A stretch of 64,000 nt of DNA from G963677445 sp963678275 (lineage in GTDB: Bacteria; Bacteroidota; Ignavibacteria; Ignavibacteriales; Melioribacteraceae). The DNA is taken from NCBI GenBank assembly GCA_963678275.1, contig OY782765.1, forward strand, positions 6,138,001 to 6,202,000, given 5' to 3'. The notes below the pieces were generated by a model. It was not told where the DNA came from, did not search any database, and saw only the letters and a list, made by a program, of their open reading frames with translations. This document shows, in pieces, positions 28,796 through 39,200 of the stretch; the stretch's first letter is position 1; each line of letters starts with the position of its first letter. Position numbers and translations under genes: made by a program.

Positions 28796-30104
28796 AGTTT
28801 TCCTCCTTATCGGATAAGTGGAATTTGGTGGAATTTATATCTTTATGAAAGTTGACTGGCAATAAAATAGTAAAGGTAGCCCCACCCGATTCATTGTTCC
28901 TTACACTGATATTGCCTTCGTGTGATGTCACAATGCCGTGAGTGATCGCGAGCCCGAGACCGGTTCCTTCACCGACATCCTTTGTTGTAAAAAATGGTTC
29001 AAATATTCTGTCTTTTATGGAGTCATCTATTCCTGTTCCCGTATCGGCAACTTCAATTTCTACAAAGTTTCCATTTCTGTTTTCAACAGGGTTTGTGGTT
29101 ATTGTTATAATTTTCAAATCCTTTTCGGCTCTTTTTTCAACAGAGTCAATAGCGTTTGTTAAGAGATTCATGAAAACCTGGTTGAGTTTTGCCGGGTAAC
29201 AGTATATTTTCGGAATATCTCCGTAATTCTTTACAATATTTATATTATTTTTAATTCTGTGGACCAGAAGACCTAAAGTGGAATCAAGATTGTAATGAAT
29301 GCTTGAATAACTCACAGCGTCATCATCCAGTCTGCTGAATGTTTGAAGACTGCGAACAATGTTTGCTGTTCTGTTACTTCCGTTTTCGATATTTTTTATC
29401 AGTATTCCCACACCCATTTTAAGTTCATCGTATTGAATTTCCTCTTTAAATAGTTTTATTTCCCTGAGCCTCGACTCTAAATTATTATTATCGATTTCTT
29501 CCTGAAGATCAAGAAGCTCAAGCAGTTTCTTTAATAATTTTTTCAGCCCGATAGCGCTGGAGTTTATGGCATTGACAGGGTTATTGATCTCATGCGCGAT
29601 TCCGGCGGTCAGCACACCGAGAGAGGCCATTTTTTCCGATTGTACCAACTGGGTTTGTGCCGATTGCAGTTTTTCCAGAGTTTGTTCGAGATAAATATTT
29701 TTATTGGCGAGCTCTTTCTGATAGTGTCTTAATCTTAAGTGATTTTCCACCCTCGCCAAAACTTCTTCCACCTGAAAAGGTTTTGTTATATAATCGATTC
29801 CTCCAACCTGAAAAGCTTTAATTTTATCTGATGTTTCATCTTTCGCGCTCAAAAACACTACCGGAATATCCCGGAGTTTAATATCAGCTTTAATTCTCCT
29901 GCACACCTCATAACCATCCATACCGGGCATCATAATATCGAGTAAAAAGAGGTCGGGGGGATCAGCCGCGGCTGCTTTTAACGCCATTTCACCCTGTGGA
30001 AAAGGACGGACTTCAAAATTCTGACTTAGAAGCATATTCTCCAGCAAATCAAGATTTTCCGGAATATCATCAATAATCATGATGTTGCCTGTAATTCTAT
30101 CCAT
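28788..30104 (-). CDS. Receiver-histidine kinase (cytoplasmic, NtrB-like core)
   Basis: A 438-residue soluble protein: receiver with acidic MIIDDIPEN, Asp56 in FLLDIMMPGMDGYEV and Lys in ITKPFQVEEV, then a coiled coil and a kinase core in which His171 lies in GIAHEINNPVNAINSS, the variant typical of NtrB-like and HWE-distant kinases. HATPase motifs are NLLTNAIDSV, DTGTGID and GEGTGLGLAITHGIV. It overlaps the CHASE8 kinase gene upstream and the receiver-kinase downstream by 8 bp each, which points to a tightly coupled three-protein relay. No DNA-binding or enzymatic output is attached. Confidence 0.92.
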   Translation of the reverse strand: MDRITGNIMIIDDIPENLDLLENMLLSQNFEVRPFPQGEMALKAAAADPPDLFLLDIMMPGMDGYEVCRRIKADIKLRDIPVVFLSAKDETSDKIKAFQVGGIDYITKPFQVEEVLARVENHLRLRHYQKELANKNIYLEQTLEKLQSAQTQLVQSEKMASLGVLTAGIAHEINNPVNAINSSAIGLKKLLKKLLELLDLQEEIDNNNLESRLREIKLFKEEIQYDELKMGVGILIKNIENGSNRTANIVRSLQTFSRLDDDAVSYSSIHYNLDSTLGLLVHRIKNNINIVKNYGDIPKIYCYPAKLNQVFMNLLTNAIDSVEKRAEKDLKIITITTNPVENRNGNFVEIEVADTGTGIDDSIKDRIFEPFFTTKDVGEGTGLGLAITHGIVTSHEGNISVRNNESGGATFTILLPVNFHKDINSTKFHLSDKEENYE

Positions 30105-32679
30105 CTGAATTATCCTGTGATTTGTTTAGAAGTTCGAGAATTTTTTCAAATTTGTATGTTTTAGCCAATTCCTTAAGCATTTTTTTATTCTCATGGTTTT
30201 CTGTTTTTATTGACTCAAGCAATTCAATAAGTCTTTTTTTATAGCCTGTTTCAATAGCCTTTCTGATATTCTCGATCAGGTTTTTATCCTGCTCATTTAA
30301 AACAGAAAGTAATGATTTTTCATCAAACTTCAAACCGGCGCTATTAGTCTTTGCGCGGTTTTTATATTCATATTTTACCGATGAGTTATTTTTTATCGCT
30401 TCAAAAAGCTCAAACTCACTAATAGGTTTACGAACAATATCGTTTACACCGGCCGAGAGCACCTTTTCCCGGTCCTCATCCAGCACACTCGCGGTGACCG
30501 CGATTATGGGGATTTGTTTTCCCGGCGCGGTCATTCTTATTATCCTTGTTGCTTCAAACCCATCCATTTCAGGCATTACCATATCCATTAATATCAGGTC
30601 GGGCTGCCACTTATTAAAAATTTCCACAGCTTCGTAACCATTTATTGCTTCATTGATGACAAATCCCACCGATTTTAGCAGAAAGGATAACAGCCGTCTG
30701 TTTGTATCCCTGTCGTCGGCAATAAGAATTTTAAATTCTTTTTCGGAAATTATTTTTTTTACTTTTTTTTCAACCTTCTCTTTTTCTTCTTTCACCCCGG
30801 AGCCGATTTTTGCCCGGAACTTAAAGCGGAACAGTGTTCCTTTTTCTACTTCGCTGTTTACATCCAGAGTTCCCCCCAGAAGATTGGTATACTCCTTGCA
30901 AATAGAAAGCCCCAGCCCGGTGCCTTCCTGAAATTTCAGGTTTTTTACCTGTTCAAAATATTTAAATATATTTTCCAGCTCCTCTTCCGGAATGCCGATG
31001 CCTGTATCCTCAACTTCAATTATGATATCGGAATTATGATTAGCAGACTGAACCGATGAAACCCTCAGACTTACTTCTCCTGATGAGGTGAATTTAACAG
31101 CATTGCCGAGCAGATTAATAATTATCTGCCTTATCTTTTTTTCATCCGAGATGATAAATTCCGGCGTTGTTTTCCCGATCTCAAAATTCAGTTTTAATTG
31201 TTTTGACTCACATTTTCCCTGGAACATTTTTTGCAGATCGTTAAGCAATAACCTGAAATCAAATTCTTTGTTTTCCAGTTTTGTCTTACCCGATTCAATC
31301 TTGGACATTTCCAGAACATCATTTATTAGCTCTCGCAGGTGTTGTCCGCTTCGGTTGATTATCTTAAGATTTTTTTCGAAATTTTCATCAAGGTTATCTT
31401 CTCTAAGCAGAATCTGGGCGAAACCAAGAATGGCATTTAACGGAGTCCGTAATTCATGCGACATATTAGCGAGGAAAAGGCTTTTAGCCTGATTTGCCGC
31501 TTCGGCAGCTTTCCTGGCATTCTTCAGCTCTTCCTCATTTTTTTTTCTTTCGGTGATATCTTCTTTAACAGCGATAAAATTGGTTATCGTATTATCTTCT
31601 GAAATAATAGGGGCAATCGAGATGCTCTCCCAGAAAATTTCACCATTTTTCTTTTTATTTATCAGGTCGCCATGCCAGGTTTTACCCGAAATAATTGTTT
31701 CCCATAGTTCTTTATAAACAGAATCAGGCAAACCGGGAGCTTTCAGAATACGGGGATTTTTGCCAAAGGCTTCCTCCAATGAATACCCTGTGAATTTTTC
31801 AAAGTTGGGATTGACATATTCGATATTCCCATCTTTATCTGTTATAACTATATTTACCGGGCTTTGTTCAACAGCCACAGTAAGTTTTTTTAATTCGGCG
31901 GTTCTTATTCTTACTTTTTCTTCAAGCTGTTCGTTAAGAGCTTCTGTTTTTTTTATTGCCTGATCTCTTTCTTGCTGTCTGCTTTGAATTACCGCGAACA
32001 TTTCATTGACGCTGTGGTATAGTTCCTCAATTTCTCCCTCTCCTTTCGGAGTCAGCCGGATTCCATATTCTCTTTTGTTCGTGACAGCTTTTGTCGCTCC
32101 GGCAAGTTCGAGTACAGGTTCGGATATGATTTTATGGAATTTTTTTGCCAGAAAATAATTGAGTACAATCAGAATCAGAATTAATGCAAGCAGTGTTATG
32201 ATATCAGTATATATTTTTCCGCTTAGCCGGTCGGTAGAAAATTTCAGATATATATGCCCCAGGTAATTGTTTTCAAATATTACGGGGGAGTAGGAATGCA
32301 GATAACCATCCTCAATAAAAGTATCATTTAGATTACGGAAAACATATTGCGGTTTGTTGAGGGAATCTCTCTCAAAAGAAGCAAAAAATTGTTTCTCTTT
32401 ATTATAAACAGCGGCATTAACAACTGAGGGCAGTTTTCGCAGCGTATATAACACCTCTTTTGCTTCATCCGGGTAATTGAAGGTCAGCGAAGGTATACAG
32501 TATTCAGCGATAAGGGAGGAGTTGACTCCGGCATTTGAGATCATATCATCGCGGAAAGTTTTAATATCAATAACCAGGTTAACACTCAATGCCAAAAAAA
32601 CAGCGGCGGAAGTTATCCCCATTACCAGCAGGACAATTTTCTTTTTTAGTGATGATTTATGCTGTTTTCTGCCACTCAA
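30097..32679 (-). CDS. CHASE8-HAMP-PAS hybrid histidine kinase with receiver
   Basis: An 860-residue inner-membrane kinase. TM1 (about 15-35) and TM2 (about 160-180) bracket a periplasmic domain matching CHASE8 (IAEYCIPSLTFNYPDEAKEV, LPSVVNAAVYNKEKQ). HAMP, coiled coil and one PAS domain (VNIVITDKDGNIEYVNPNFE) precede His408 in MSHELRTPLNAILGF, HATPase_c (NLLGNAVKF, DTGIGIP, GTGLGLSIC) and a receiver with Asp699 in ILMDMVMPEMDG. The last 100 residues are helical and charged but lack an HPt histidine motif. The gene follows the YfiR-like gene by 55 bp. By analogy to YfiR-YfiN, the YfiR-like protein may bind its periplasmic domain and hold it off until released; this is inference from family and position. 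Confidence 0.92.
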   Translation of the reverse strand: MSGRKQHKSSLKKKIVLLVMGITSAAVFLALSVNLVIDIKTFRDDMISNAGVNSSLIAEYCIPSLTFNYPDEAKEVLYTLRKLPSVVNAAVYNKEKQFFASFERDSLNKPQYVFRNLNDTFIEDGYLHSYSPVIFENNYLGHIYLKFSTDRLSGKIYTDIITLLALILILIVLNYFLAKKFHKIISEPVLELAGATKAVTNKREYGIRLTPKGEGEIEELYHSVNEMFAVIQSRQQERDQAIKKTEALNEQLEEKVRIRTAELKKLTVAVEQSPVNIVITDKDGNIEYVNPNFEKFTGYSLEEAFGKNPRILKAPGLPDSVYKELWETIISGKTWHGDLINKKKNGEIFWESISIAPIISEDNTITNFIAVKEDITERKKNEEELKNARKAAEAANQAKSLFLANMSHELRTPLNAILGFAQILLREDNLDENFEKNLKIINRSGQHLRELINDVLEMSKIESGKTKLENKEFDFRLLLNDLQKMFQGKCESKQLKLNFEIGKTTPEFIISDEKKIRQIIINLLGNAVKFTSSGEVSLRVSSVQSANHNSDIIIEVEDTGIGIPEEELENIFKYFEQVKNLKFQEGTGLGLSICKEYTNLLGGTLDVNSEVEKGTLFRFKFRAKIGSGVKEEKEKVEKKVKKIISEKEFKILIADDRDTNRRLLSFLLKSVGFVINEAINGYEAVEIFNKWQPDLILMDMVMPEMDGFEATRIIRMTAPGKQIPIIAVTASVLDEDREKVLSAGVNDIVRKPISEFELFEAIKNNSSVKYEYKNRAKTNSAGLKFDEKSLLSVLNEQDKNLIENIRKAIETGYKKRLIELLESIKTENHENKKMLKELAKTYKFEKILELLNKSQDNSDG

Positions 32680-32734
32680 TTTAATCTCCGGCTATTTATT
32701 TATGGTGATTAATTTAAAATATGTGATTGAAAAA

Positions 32735-33253
32735 TTATTGATATAATTGATACGCGAGATTAAGAAAATTCGATTTGGAAATAATTCCTGCTTCTTCAAG
32801 TTTTTTAACATTAATTTCGAATTTGATTTTCCCCTCTTTTTTGATAAAATTTATGAACGCCCCATCCTGACACGCGCCCTCTTCACTGCTTATTATCAAT
32901 ACGGCTCTGTCGCTCAGCTTATCGGAAATATCGGCAATGCTGATTTCGGAATCTGGTGAGACGTATAAAATATTTATGTTTTCTGTATTCCCCATGTTTT
33001 CAACTTTTCTTACAACAGCAGGTTTGCCTCTCAGAGTTTTTCTGTCTGTAATTTTCTGTAATGCCTCGGCAATATTTGTATTACCAACAACTCCAATCAC
33101 AAAGGTATCTATTTCACTTTCTTCCGGCCATTTCAGAAATTTTGTGAAATTGTAGATAAGGACCGCCTTTATGTCGGCTTCCCTTCCTGATTCCTGGGGT
33201 AAAGATTCAAGGAAAAAGGCAAAAAAAACAAAAATCAAAAGTATTCTTTTCAT
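32735..33253 (-). CDS. YfiR-family (DUF4154) periplasmic protein
   Basis: A 172-residue exported protein started at the ATG at 33253; a TTG at 33262 would only add three residues. A signal peptide (MKRILLIFVFFAFFLESLPQ) precedes a domain with the family pattern IKAVLIYNFTKFLKWPE, FVIGVVGN, ILYVSPDSE, VLIISSEEGACQDGAFINF and a C-terminal SNFLNLAY. YfiR binds the periplasmic domain of the diguanylate cyclase YfiN and inhibits it in a redox-dependent way; homologs elsewhere sit beside TonB receptors and sensor kinases, as here. It starts 5 bp after the TonB receptor stop and is followed by a CHASE8 kinase, its likely partner. Only one cysteine is visible, so redox control as in Pseudomonas YfiR is doubtful. 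Confidence 0.88.
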   Translation of the reverse strand: MKRILLIFVFFAFFLESLPQESGREADIKAVLIYNFTKFLKWPEESEIDTFVIGVVGNTNIAEALQKITDRKTLRGKPAVVRKVENMGNTENINILYVSPDSEISIADISDKLSDRAVLIISSEEGACQDGAFINFIKKEGKIKFEINVKKLEEAGIISKSNFLNLAYQLYQ

Positions 33254-33258
33254 ACTTA

Positions 33259-35250
33259 TCAATTTGAAAATAAATTGTATTCAATTTTCAACATAAAAAA
33301 TCGCTGTGGCTGCCTGTATCTGTCGGGAGGCCTGTTGGATGTATGGTAATATTCAACATCAGCCAGGTTATTAATAAAAAATCTGAAATTGAATCCCCTG
33401 ATATTCTCTACCGAACAATAGAGATTAGTAACCAGCGCCGCCTCAATGATATTATCATTTGTCGCGGTTATAAGCCGGGGATTGATTCTTTCACCCGAAT
33501 AGTTGTTCCGGACGCCCAAGAGAAGATTCTTCATTATTTTGTATTCAAATCCGAAATTGGCTGTATGTCTCGCGATTTCCGGCAGCAGAACCGAATTGTC
33601 ATCAACAGAATAATTCCAGGTATAATTAACAAAAACAGCCAGGGGGTCTTTCCTGAAATCGGCCTGCAATTCAAGTCCTTCAACTGTTATACTCCCGTGG
33701 TTATCCCATCTCCAGCCATCTGTCATATAAATTTGTGTCAGTTTTTCATCCATCACATTTCGGTAAAGTGAGGCGTCCAGAAGTAAAAAACCGGCTGGTG
33801 AATAAGAAAAAGAGAATTCCAGAGATTTTAATTTTTCCGGTTCCAGATCGGCATTGCCCAGTCCGCTCGTATAGTCCCACGGTTTTGGCGCCCGAAAAGC
33901 CTCGGCGTAGAGTAATTTGCCTGTAAATTTATCTTTGTTGAATATTAATCCGGCCCTCGGCGTAACAACCTGGTCATAAACCGAGCTGTTGTCAAATCTA
34001 ATTCCGGCGTATAGATTAAAATACTTCAGGAATTTAATATTTGGCTGCAGATATAAACTGAATAAAGAGTTGGTTTCCATATCCGGTTTTTCAGGAGCGG
34101 GGGGATCAACATCGGATGAATTACTGTAACTTCTTGAAAATGAGGTCGCCAGTTTTTCAGATTCAAATATCGCGCCTCCGACCAGTGAGATATTCTCAGA
34201 AATATTCCAGGTTATCGTTTCTTCCGCTCCTGTCAGGCTGTTGGGTCTGTAATAACCTGAACGCAGGGTATCAAGCACATATCCTATGGTGTTATCGAGA
34301 ACCGTGGCATCCCGGAAATATATTTTTGAATTGAGTGTAATATCATTATCAAGATAATAATTATGTTTAAGATAAAGATTCAGGAAACTGATATTCCATG
34401 ATGAACCGTAATCGAGGTAATCTGTGCCGACAGATTTATAATTTGTCGACCTTGACGCCATTTTCCTCTGATAATTTAAACCGAGCGTGAAATCTTTATA
34501 AACAGCTTTAAGATCAATGCCCAGATCATCCTCAAAATTTTCAAGTTTTTCTGTCCAGTTATTATCTCCCTCGTCACCGGCAAGATCAGCCTTTTCGCTC
34601 GTTTTATAAAAACCGGACAGATTAATGCCAAACTTTTCGGTTTCATCATAATAACCCCAGGAAAGGCTGCCGTTATATGTATTGAAACTTCCGGCAGAAG
34701 AGGAGAGCCTCAAACCCCTGCTGTTTTCCGGATCGCGGGTGATAATATTAATGATGCCTGATATCGCGTTTGTCCCATATAAAGCGGATGCGGGTCCGTA
34801 AACAACCTCAATTCTTTCAACATTTTCCAGGTTAAACTGGGCCCCGCCGTAAAAACCGCCTGAGTTCAGCTCATTTATCTGTATTCCGTCAACAAGAACA
34901 AGAGTCAGATTATTTTGGCAGGTGATTCCCCTCTGGAAAATATAGCTGTTGAATCCGTTTATATTTCTAAACTGGAATCCCGGAAGATCCGAAAGAGCAT
35001 TTTCAAGAGTCAGGAAACCCCGTTTTTTAATCTGTTCTTTTGTTATTACCCTTACGGTCGCGGGCACATTAGAAATTTTAGTTAATGTTTTTGACGCGGT
35101 TATTACGTCAATGTTTGTCAGCTCCTGAATGTCCATCTCAAGCAGAAGATCGATATTTTCCTCCTGCGCCCTGATGGAAATATTAAATAAGAAAAGAGAA
35201 AGAATGAATATTGATAAAAACTTCAAAACCTTTGGTATATCCCTATTCAC
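33259..35250 (-). CDS. TonB-dependent outer-membrane receptor
   Basis: A 663-residue outer-membrane protein with signal peptide (FLSIFILSLFLFNISIRA). The plug domain spans about residues 50-165, with ITASKTLTKISNVPATVRVI, LPGFQFRNINGF, LVLVDGIQINE and YGPASALYGTNAISGIINI. The rest is a beta-barrel ending in a FFMLKIEYNLF strand. The early motif MDIQELTNIDVITASKT is common in receptors of the vitamin B12/colicin I type in this phylum and in receptors coupled to YfiR-like proteins. As first gene of a sensory operon it may act as a ligand gate or detector rather than only a nutrient importer; the ligand is unknown. Confidence 0.93.
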   Translation of the reverse strand: MNRDIPKVLKFLSIFILSLFLFNISIRAQEENIDLLLEMDIQELTNIDVITASKTLTKISNVPATVRVITKEQIKKRGFLTLENALSDLPGFQFRNINGFNSYIFQRGITCQNNLTLVLVDGIQINELNSGGFYGGAQFNLENVERIEVVYGPASALYGTNAISGIINIITRDPENSRGLRLSSSAGSFNTYNGSLSWGYYDETEKFGINLSGFYKTSEKADLAGDEGDNNWTEKLENFEDDLGIDLKAVYKDFTLGLNYQRKMASRSTNYKSVGTDYLDYGSSWNISFLNLYLKHNYYLDNDITLNSKIYFRDATVLDNTIGYVLDTLRSGYYRPNSLTGAEETITWNISENISLVGGAIFESEKLATSFSRSYSNSSDVDPPAPEKPDMETNSLFSLYLQPNIKFLKYFNLYAGIRFDNSSVYDQVVTPRAGLIFNKDKFTGKLLYAEAFRAPKPWDYTSGLGNADLEPEKLKSLEFSFSYSPAGFLLLDASLYRNVMDEKLTQIYMTDGWRWDNHGSITVEGLELQADFRKDPLAVFVNYTWNYSVDDNSVLLPEIARHTANFGFEYKIMKNLLLGVRNNYSGERINPRLITATNDNIIEAALVTNLYCSVENIRGFNFRFFINNLADVEYYHTSNRPPDRYRQPQRFFMLKIEYNLFSN

Positions 35251-35542
35251 TTTATATGTACCCCTTCGACTGTTCTCAAAATTTGGATATGTAAGCCAAC
35301 TAATTATTGCTCAACAAATTCTTCAGGAAAATATAAACTCTTAAGATTGACCATCAATTTATGTATATACTTAAAAATTATGTTATTATCAATAAAAATA
35401 TTTTACTCTGTTAAAAAGAATTTTCTGCTGTTTCATCGGAAGAAATATATAGTCTGTTTTTAATGTAAACCATCAGTCAAGAGTGCCCCCCACTGGGGGA
35501 TGTTTACTGAGTATGGGTACTATCTTGATATTATATGTAAAT

Positions 35543-35886
35543 TCAGAACTCCTGATCCTGGTTATAAAAAACAATAACTTACATGGATTCATTCGCAAAA
35601 TAAAATCGAGGGATAGAAGTCTGTATGAAAGTCCCGCCAGGGATCCGCCGCGTCGGACCGACAGACAGAAAATAGCCCCGCAATTCATTGTGGGGTAAAT
35701 GGGTAACATACATTCACAAAAAGTCCCGTCAGGGACGACAGATACAACTTTTCATACTTTAAAATGTAACATCAATTTTATTGTTAGCTTGATGAATGAG
35801 AAGTACTTTTTATATAGAGAGCTTGGGATCTGATAATTCGCGATAAATTCCCGCGATTTCTTTTTGCGAGAGGTAAGGAGTTCTGA
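35543..35886. repeat. Dispersed inverted-repeat element, copy 3 (344 bp)
   Basis: Ends TCAGAACTCCT and AGGAGTTCTGA match copies 1 and 2; the interior is colinear with copy 2, with the same GTCCC-GCCA-GGGA and GTCCC-GTCA-GGGAC hairpins (35631-35644 and 35723-35736) and the CCCCGCAAT/ATTGTGGGG stem. It differs by an inserted GC-rich 20-odd bases after 35640 and about 65 extra bases before the right end. The flanks read TAAAT on the left and AATTT on the right. The remainder of the 35251-36229 gap is AT-rich with no recognisable gene; it must contain the divergent promoters of the TonB receptor and the secreted protein. Confidence 0.75.
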
Positions 35887-36229
35887 AATTTTGACTGCTA
35901 ACGAAATGATCTGGTTATACCGGAGCAAAGCTGAAAATTAAGTAATAAAGTATCTCAACTGAATTGGTTCACTATTCGAAAATGAAAACCGGGAGCAAAA
36001 AATGCCAAATGTGATTAATCACACACGTATTGAAGTGAAATATTTGTATAATTCATTCAAAATAAGCTCTAAAAGAAACTGAATCTCCTCTCTTGTCTTG
36101 CCAGATCCTGTAATCAATTATTCCAATGATATTCCTATTTATGTATAGTTTCTTGTCGCGGAATTATAATCGGCGACAATGCGTGATTTGACGCGGATAA
36201 ACTAATTATTAAATAAACAGGAGGCCAGG

Positions 36230-39200
36230 ATGAAACACAAATACCTGATATTTTTCCTTTTGATCGTATTTTTTTTAATTCCGCGGCAGCATATTTTAGC
36301 GGCGGCAGAACAATCTGTTCATCAAAAAATTGAACAGGCAAAAGATAAACAACAGCTTGAGCGTATTTTAAGATATTCTGATAATTACAGCAGTAATATA
36401 TTCAAAAGGGGCAAAGCATTTAATTTCAGCGATTTAGACAAACCATCCAAAATTGAAAATCTTCTCATCAATGGTCAGAATCCCGCGCTGTTACCTTTTG
36501 GAAGTGAAGTCACTGTGACATTCGCGTTTGCCCCGGGAGGCGCTATTTACGCTAAAATGTGGATTTTCTTCGATCTGAATGATAACGGCATCCCTGATGA
36601 TGGTGATTATCCTTTTTATCCTGAACCGATACATATGCTCGACGGCGATGAGGATGACGCTGATGGCATGGTAAACGGTTATTATGAATATCATCTGAAG
36701 AACAACCTGAATGACGGCCCTCCTGTAAGCGGTGTCACCGGAGTAGATATGATTTTTGTTGTTGATGATGAAGTTAATCTTATGACCGCGATTGCCACTG
36801 TTGAACCTATTCTCTCAGGTTCCTCAGTTTCAGGTATGATCACTGAACCGCCAGGAGTGGAAAACATTGTGGTTGCTGCTGTTACTCCGAATTATGATAT
36901 GATGTATATAACATTAACCGACGAAAGCGGGAATTATTCTATAAATGTTCCCGATAATACGGAAGCATTGTATTCGGTGATGGCTTTTGACGCCCTGATG
37001 ATACTGCCGCCCGGATTCCTGCCTCCTCCTCCCGCTGTTGTAAATATCAACGGAATTATTACCGGAACAGACTTTGCGTTTGGAGTCGCGCAATCACATT
37101 TTACAGGTCAGGTATGCGATGCCCCGGGGGCGCCGATGGAAGGTGTGCTTGTAAGGGCGCGGCTGACAGAACAGCAGGGAATTTCGCCGGAACCATACTC
37201 CTATACCGACGCTTCGGGAAATTATAACCTCGGTGTCGCCCAGGGCAGATGGGAGATATATATCGACCAATATTTCCTGCACAATCAATACCTGGTACCT
37301 TATAATATTGAGGATGTTTTTATTGAAAACGGCGCTACCCTGGAAGGCTTTGATTTTACACTTTATGAAGCCGGTCAGACTATTTCGGGAAATATAACCA
37401 AAGATAACGCTCCTAAAAAAAATATTGAAGTGATATGTTATAATGAACAGGGACATGCCAGGGGAGTAAGTTTCAGCAATGGAGAATATGCTCTGAATGT
37501 CGCCGGGCAGTTTAATTATGATGTTGAAGTGCCGGAAGAATCTGTTCCTCCCGGTTACCTCCCCGATCCTTTTCATTACGAAAATGTCGCCGCGGGAGCT
37601 ACAGGAATTAATTTTAATCTCTATTTATCTCCCACCAGAATTGAAGGTATTGTTGTCGATAGTCTGTCAGGTCAGCCGATTGAGAATATTTATGTCTGGG
37701 CGGGGAATGAAACGGGATGGCAGAGTACCCGGACTAATGAACAGGGTTATTATAAAATCGCTGTCCCGCCCGGGACGTGGAATGTGGAATCGGGTGGTTT
37801 TTACTGGGGTTATTACCCTCAGCATTTTGAGGTGACGGTGAGCGATAATCCGGTTCAGGTCGATTTTATGCTTATTCCTTTTGTTCCGGGGTATGTGGCC
37901 GGTATGGTATTGAATAACACAGGTGATCCCCCTCTAAATGGAATGGTAGCAGGATTTAAGATTAACAATGGTGAGATTAATCATATTAACCAGACGAATA
38001 TAAATCCTGATGGCAGTTATATGCTGCCCATGCCTCCCGGTGAATTTGTTATTTATGCCAACGCTCCCGGTTATGTGGGGGAATTTTTTAATAACCAGAT
38101 AAATCCCCATCTGGCCGATCCTGTTATTGTTAACGAAGGCCTTACAACAGGCGATATTGATTTTACTCTTGATGAAGGGGGCAATATTGAAGGGTTTGTT
38201 ACAAATGAATTTTCCGAACCACTTGAGGACGCACTTGTTTCTATTTATCAGCCTGAAACAGGCTGGCCCCGTTATGAAATGAATACAGATGATCAGGGAT
38301 ATTATTTTATTTCCGGAATTGCCGAAGGAACATATATTGTGAAAGCCGATCACTGGGAATACCAGTCTGTCTGGTATAATCAGGTTATGCAGGAGGATGA
38401 AGCAACTCCGGTAAATATTGTTCCGGGTTCTACCTTAAGTGATATTAATTTCCAGTTGCCCGAAGCAATGTTGAATTTTGCTGATATTACGGTTACTGAC
38501 GCCTCCTACGACAGGGAAATGCAAATCCTTACTTTTGGCCGGCATTATTCGGCTCATGATGGAATTGATGAACACCTCGGCGAAAGTCCGCTTCCCCCGC
38601 CTCCCCCCGCGGGAGCTTTTGACGCGCGCTTTATTCTTCCGACACAGGATGCTTCACTTATTGATATACGGTTCGATCAGGATGAATATGTTGTCTGGAC
38701 TATCCAGTTCCAGCCGGGACCCGGCGGTTATCCTATGTCCTTCTACTGGGACCCGTCGCAGCTTCAGGATGGTTCATATTACCTTACCGATCCCTACGGT
38801 GATCAGATTGTTTATATAAATATGCATGAGACAGATCATTATATATTGAATAATACCGATATTACGATGCTTCTGATAGAGTACAGCACAATGGTTCCCG
38901 GGCATGTTGATGTGAATTATGGCTGGAACATGATTTCTGTTCCGGTGCTGGCAAATAACATGAATCCCCAGATGTTATTTCCCGAGGCGGCCTCCATGGC
39001 TTTCGGATTTCAGGATGGATATTATCCGGTTGATATGATGCAGACCGGCGAAGGATACTGGTTAAAATTTGACGCGCCCCAGGATTACGAACTCATGGGA
39101 TTTAACGCCGCGGCGCCTGTCCCGGTTGAGGCGGGATGGAATATGGTCGGAGTGTTTAATTATGATTTCAGTGTTGATGATATTACCACGGAACCGCCCG

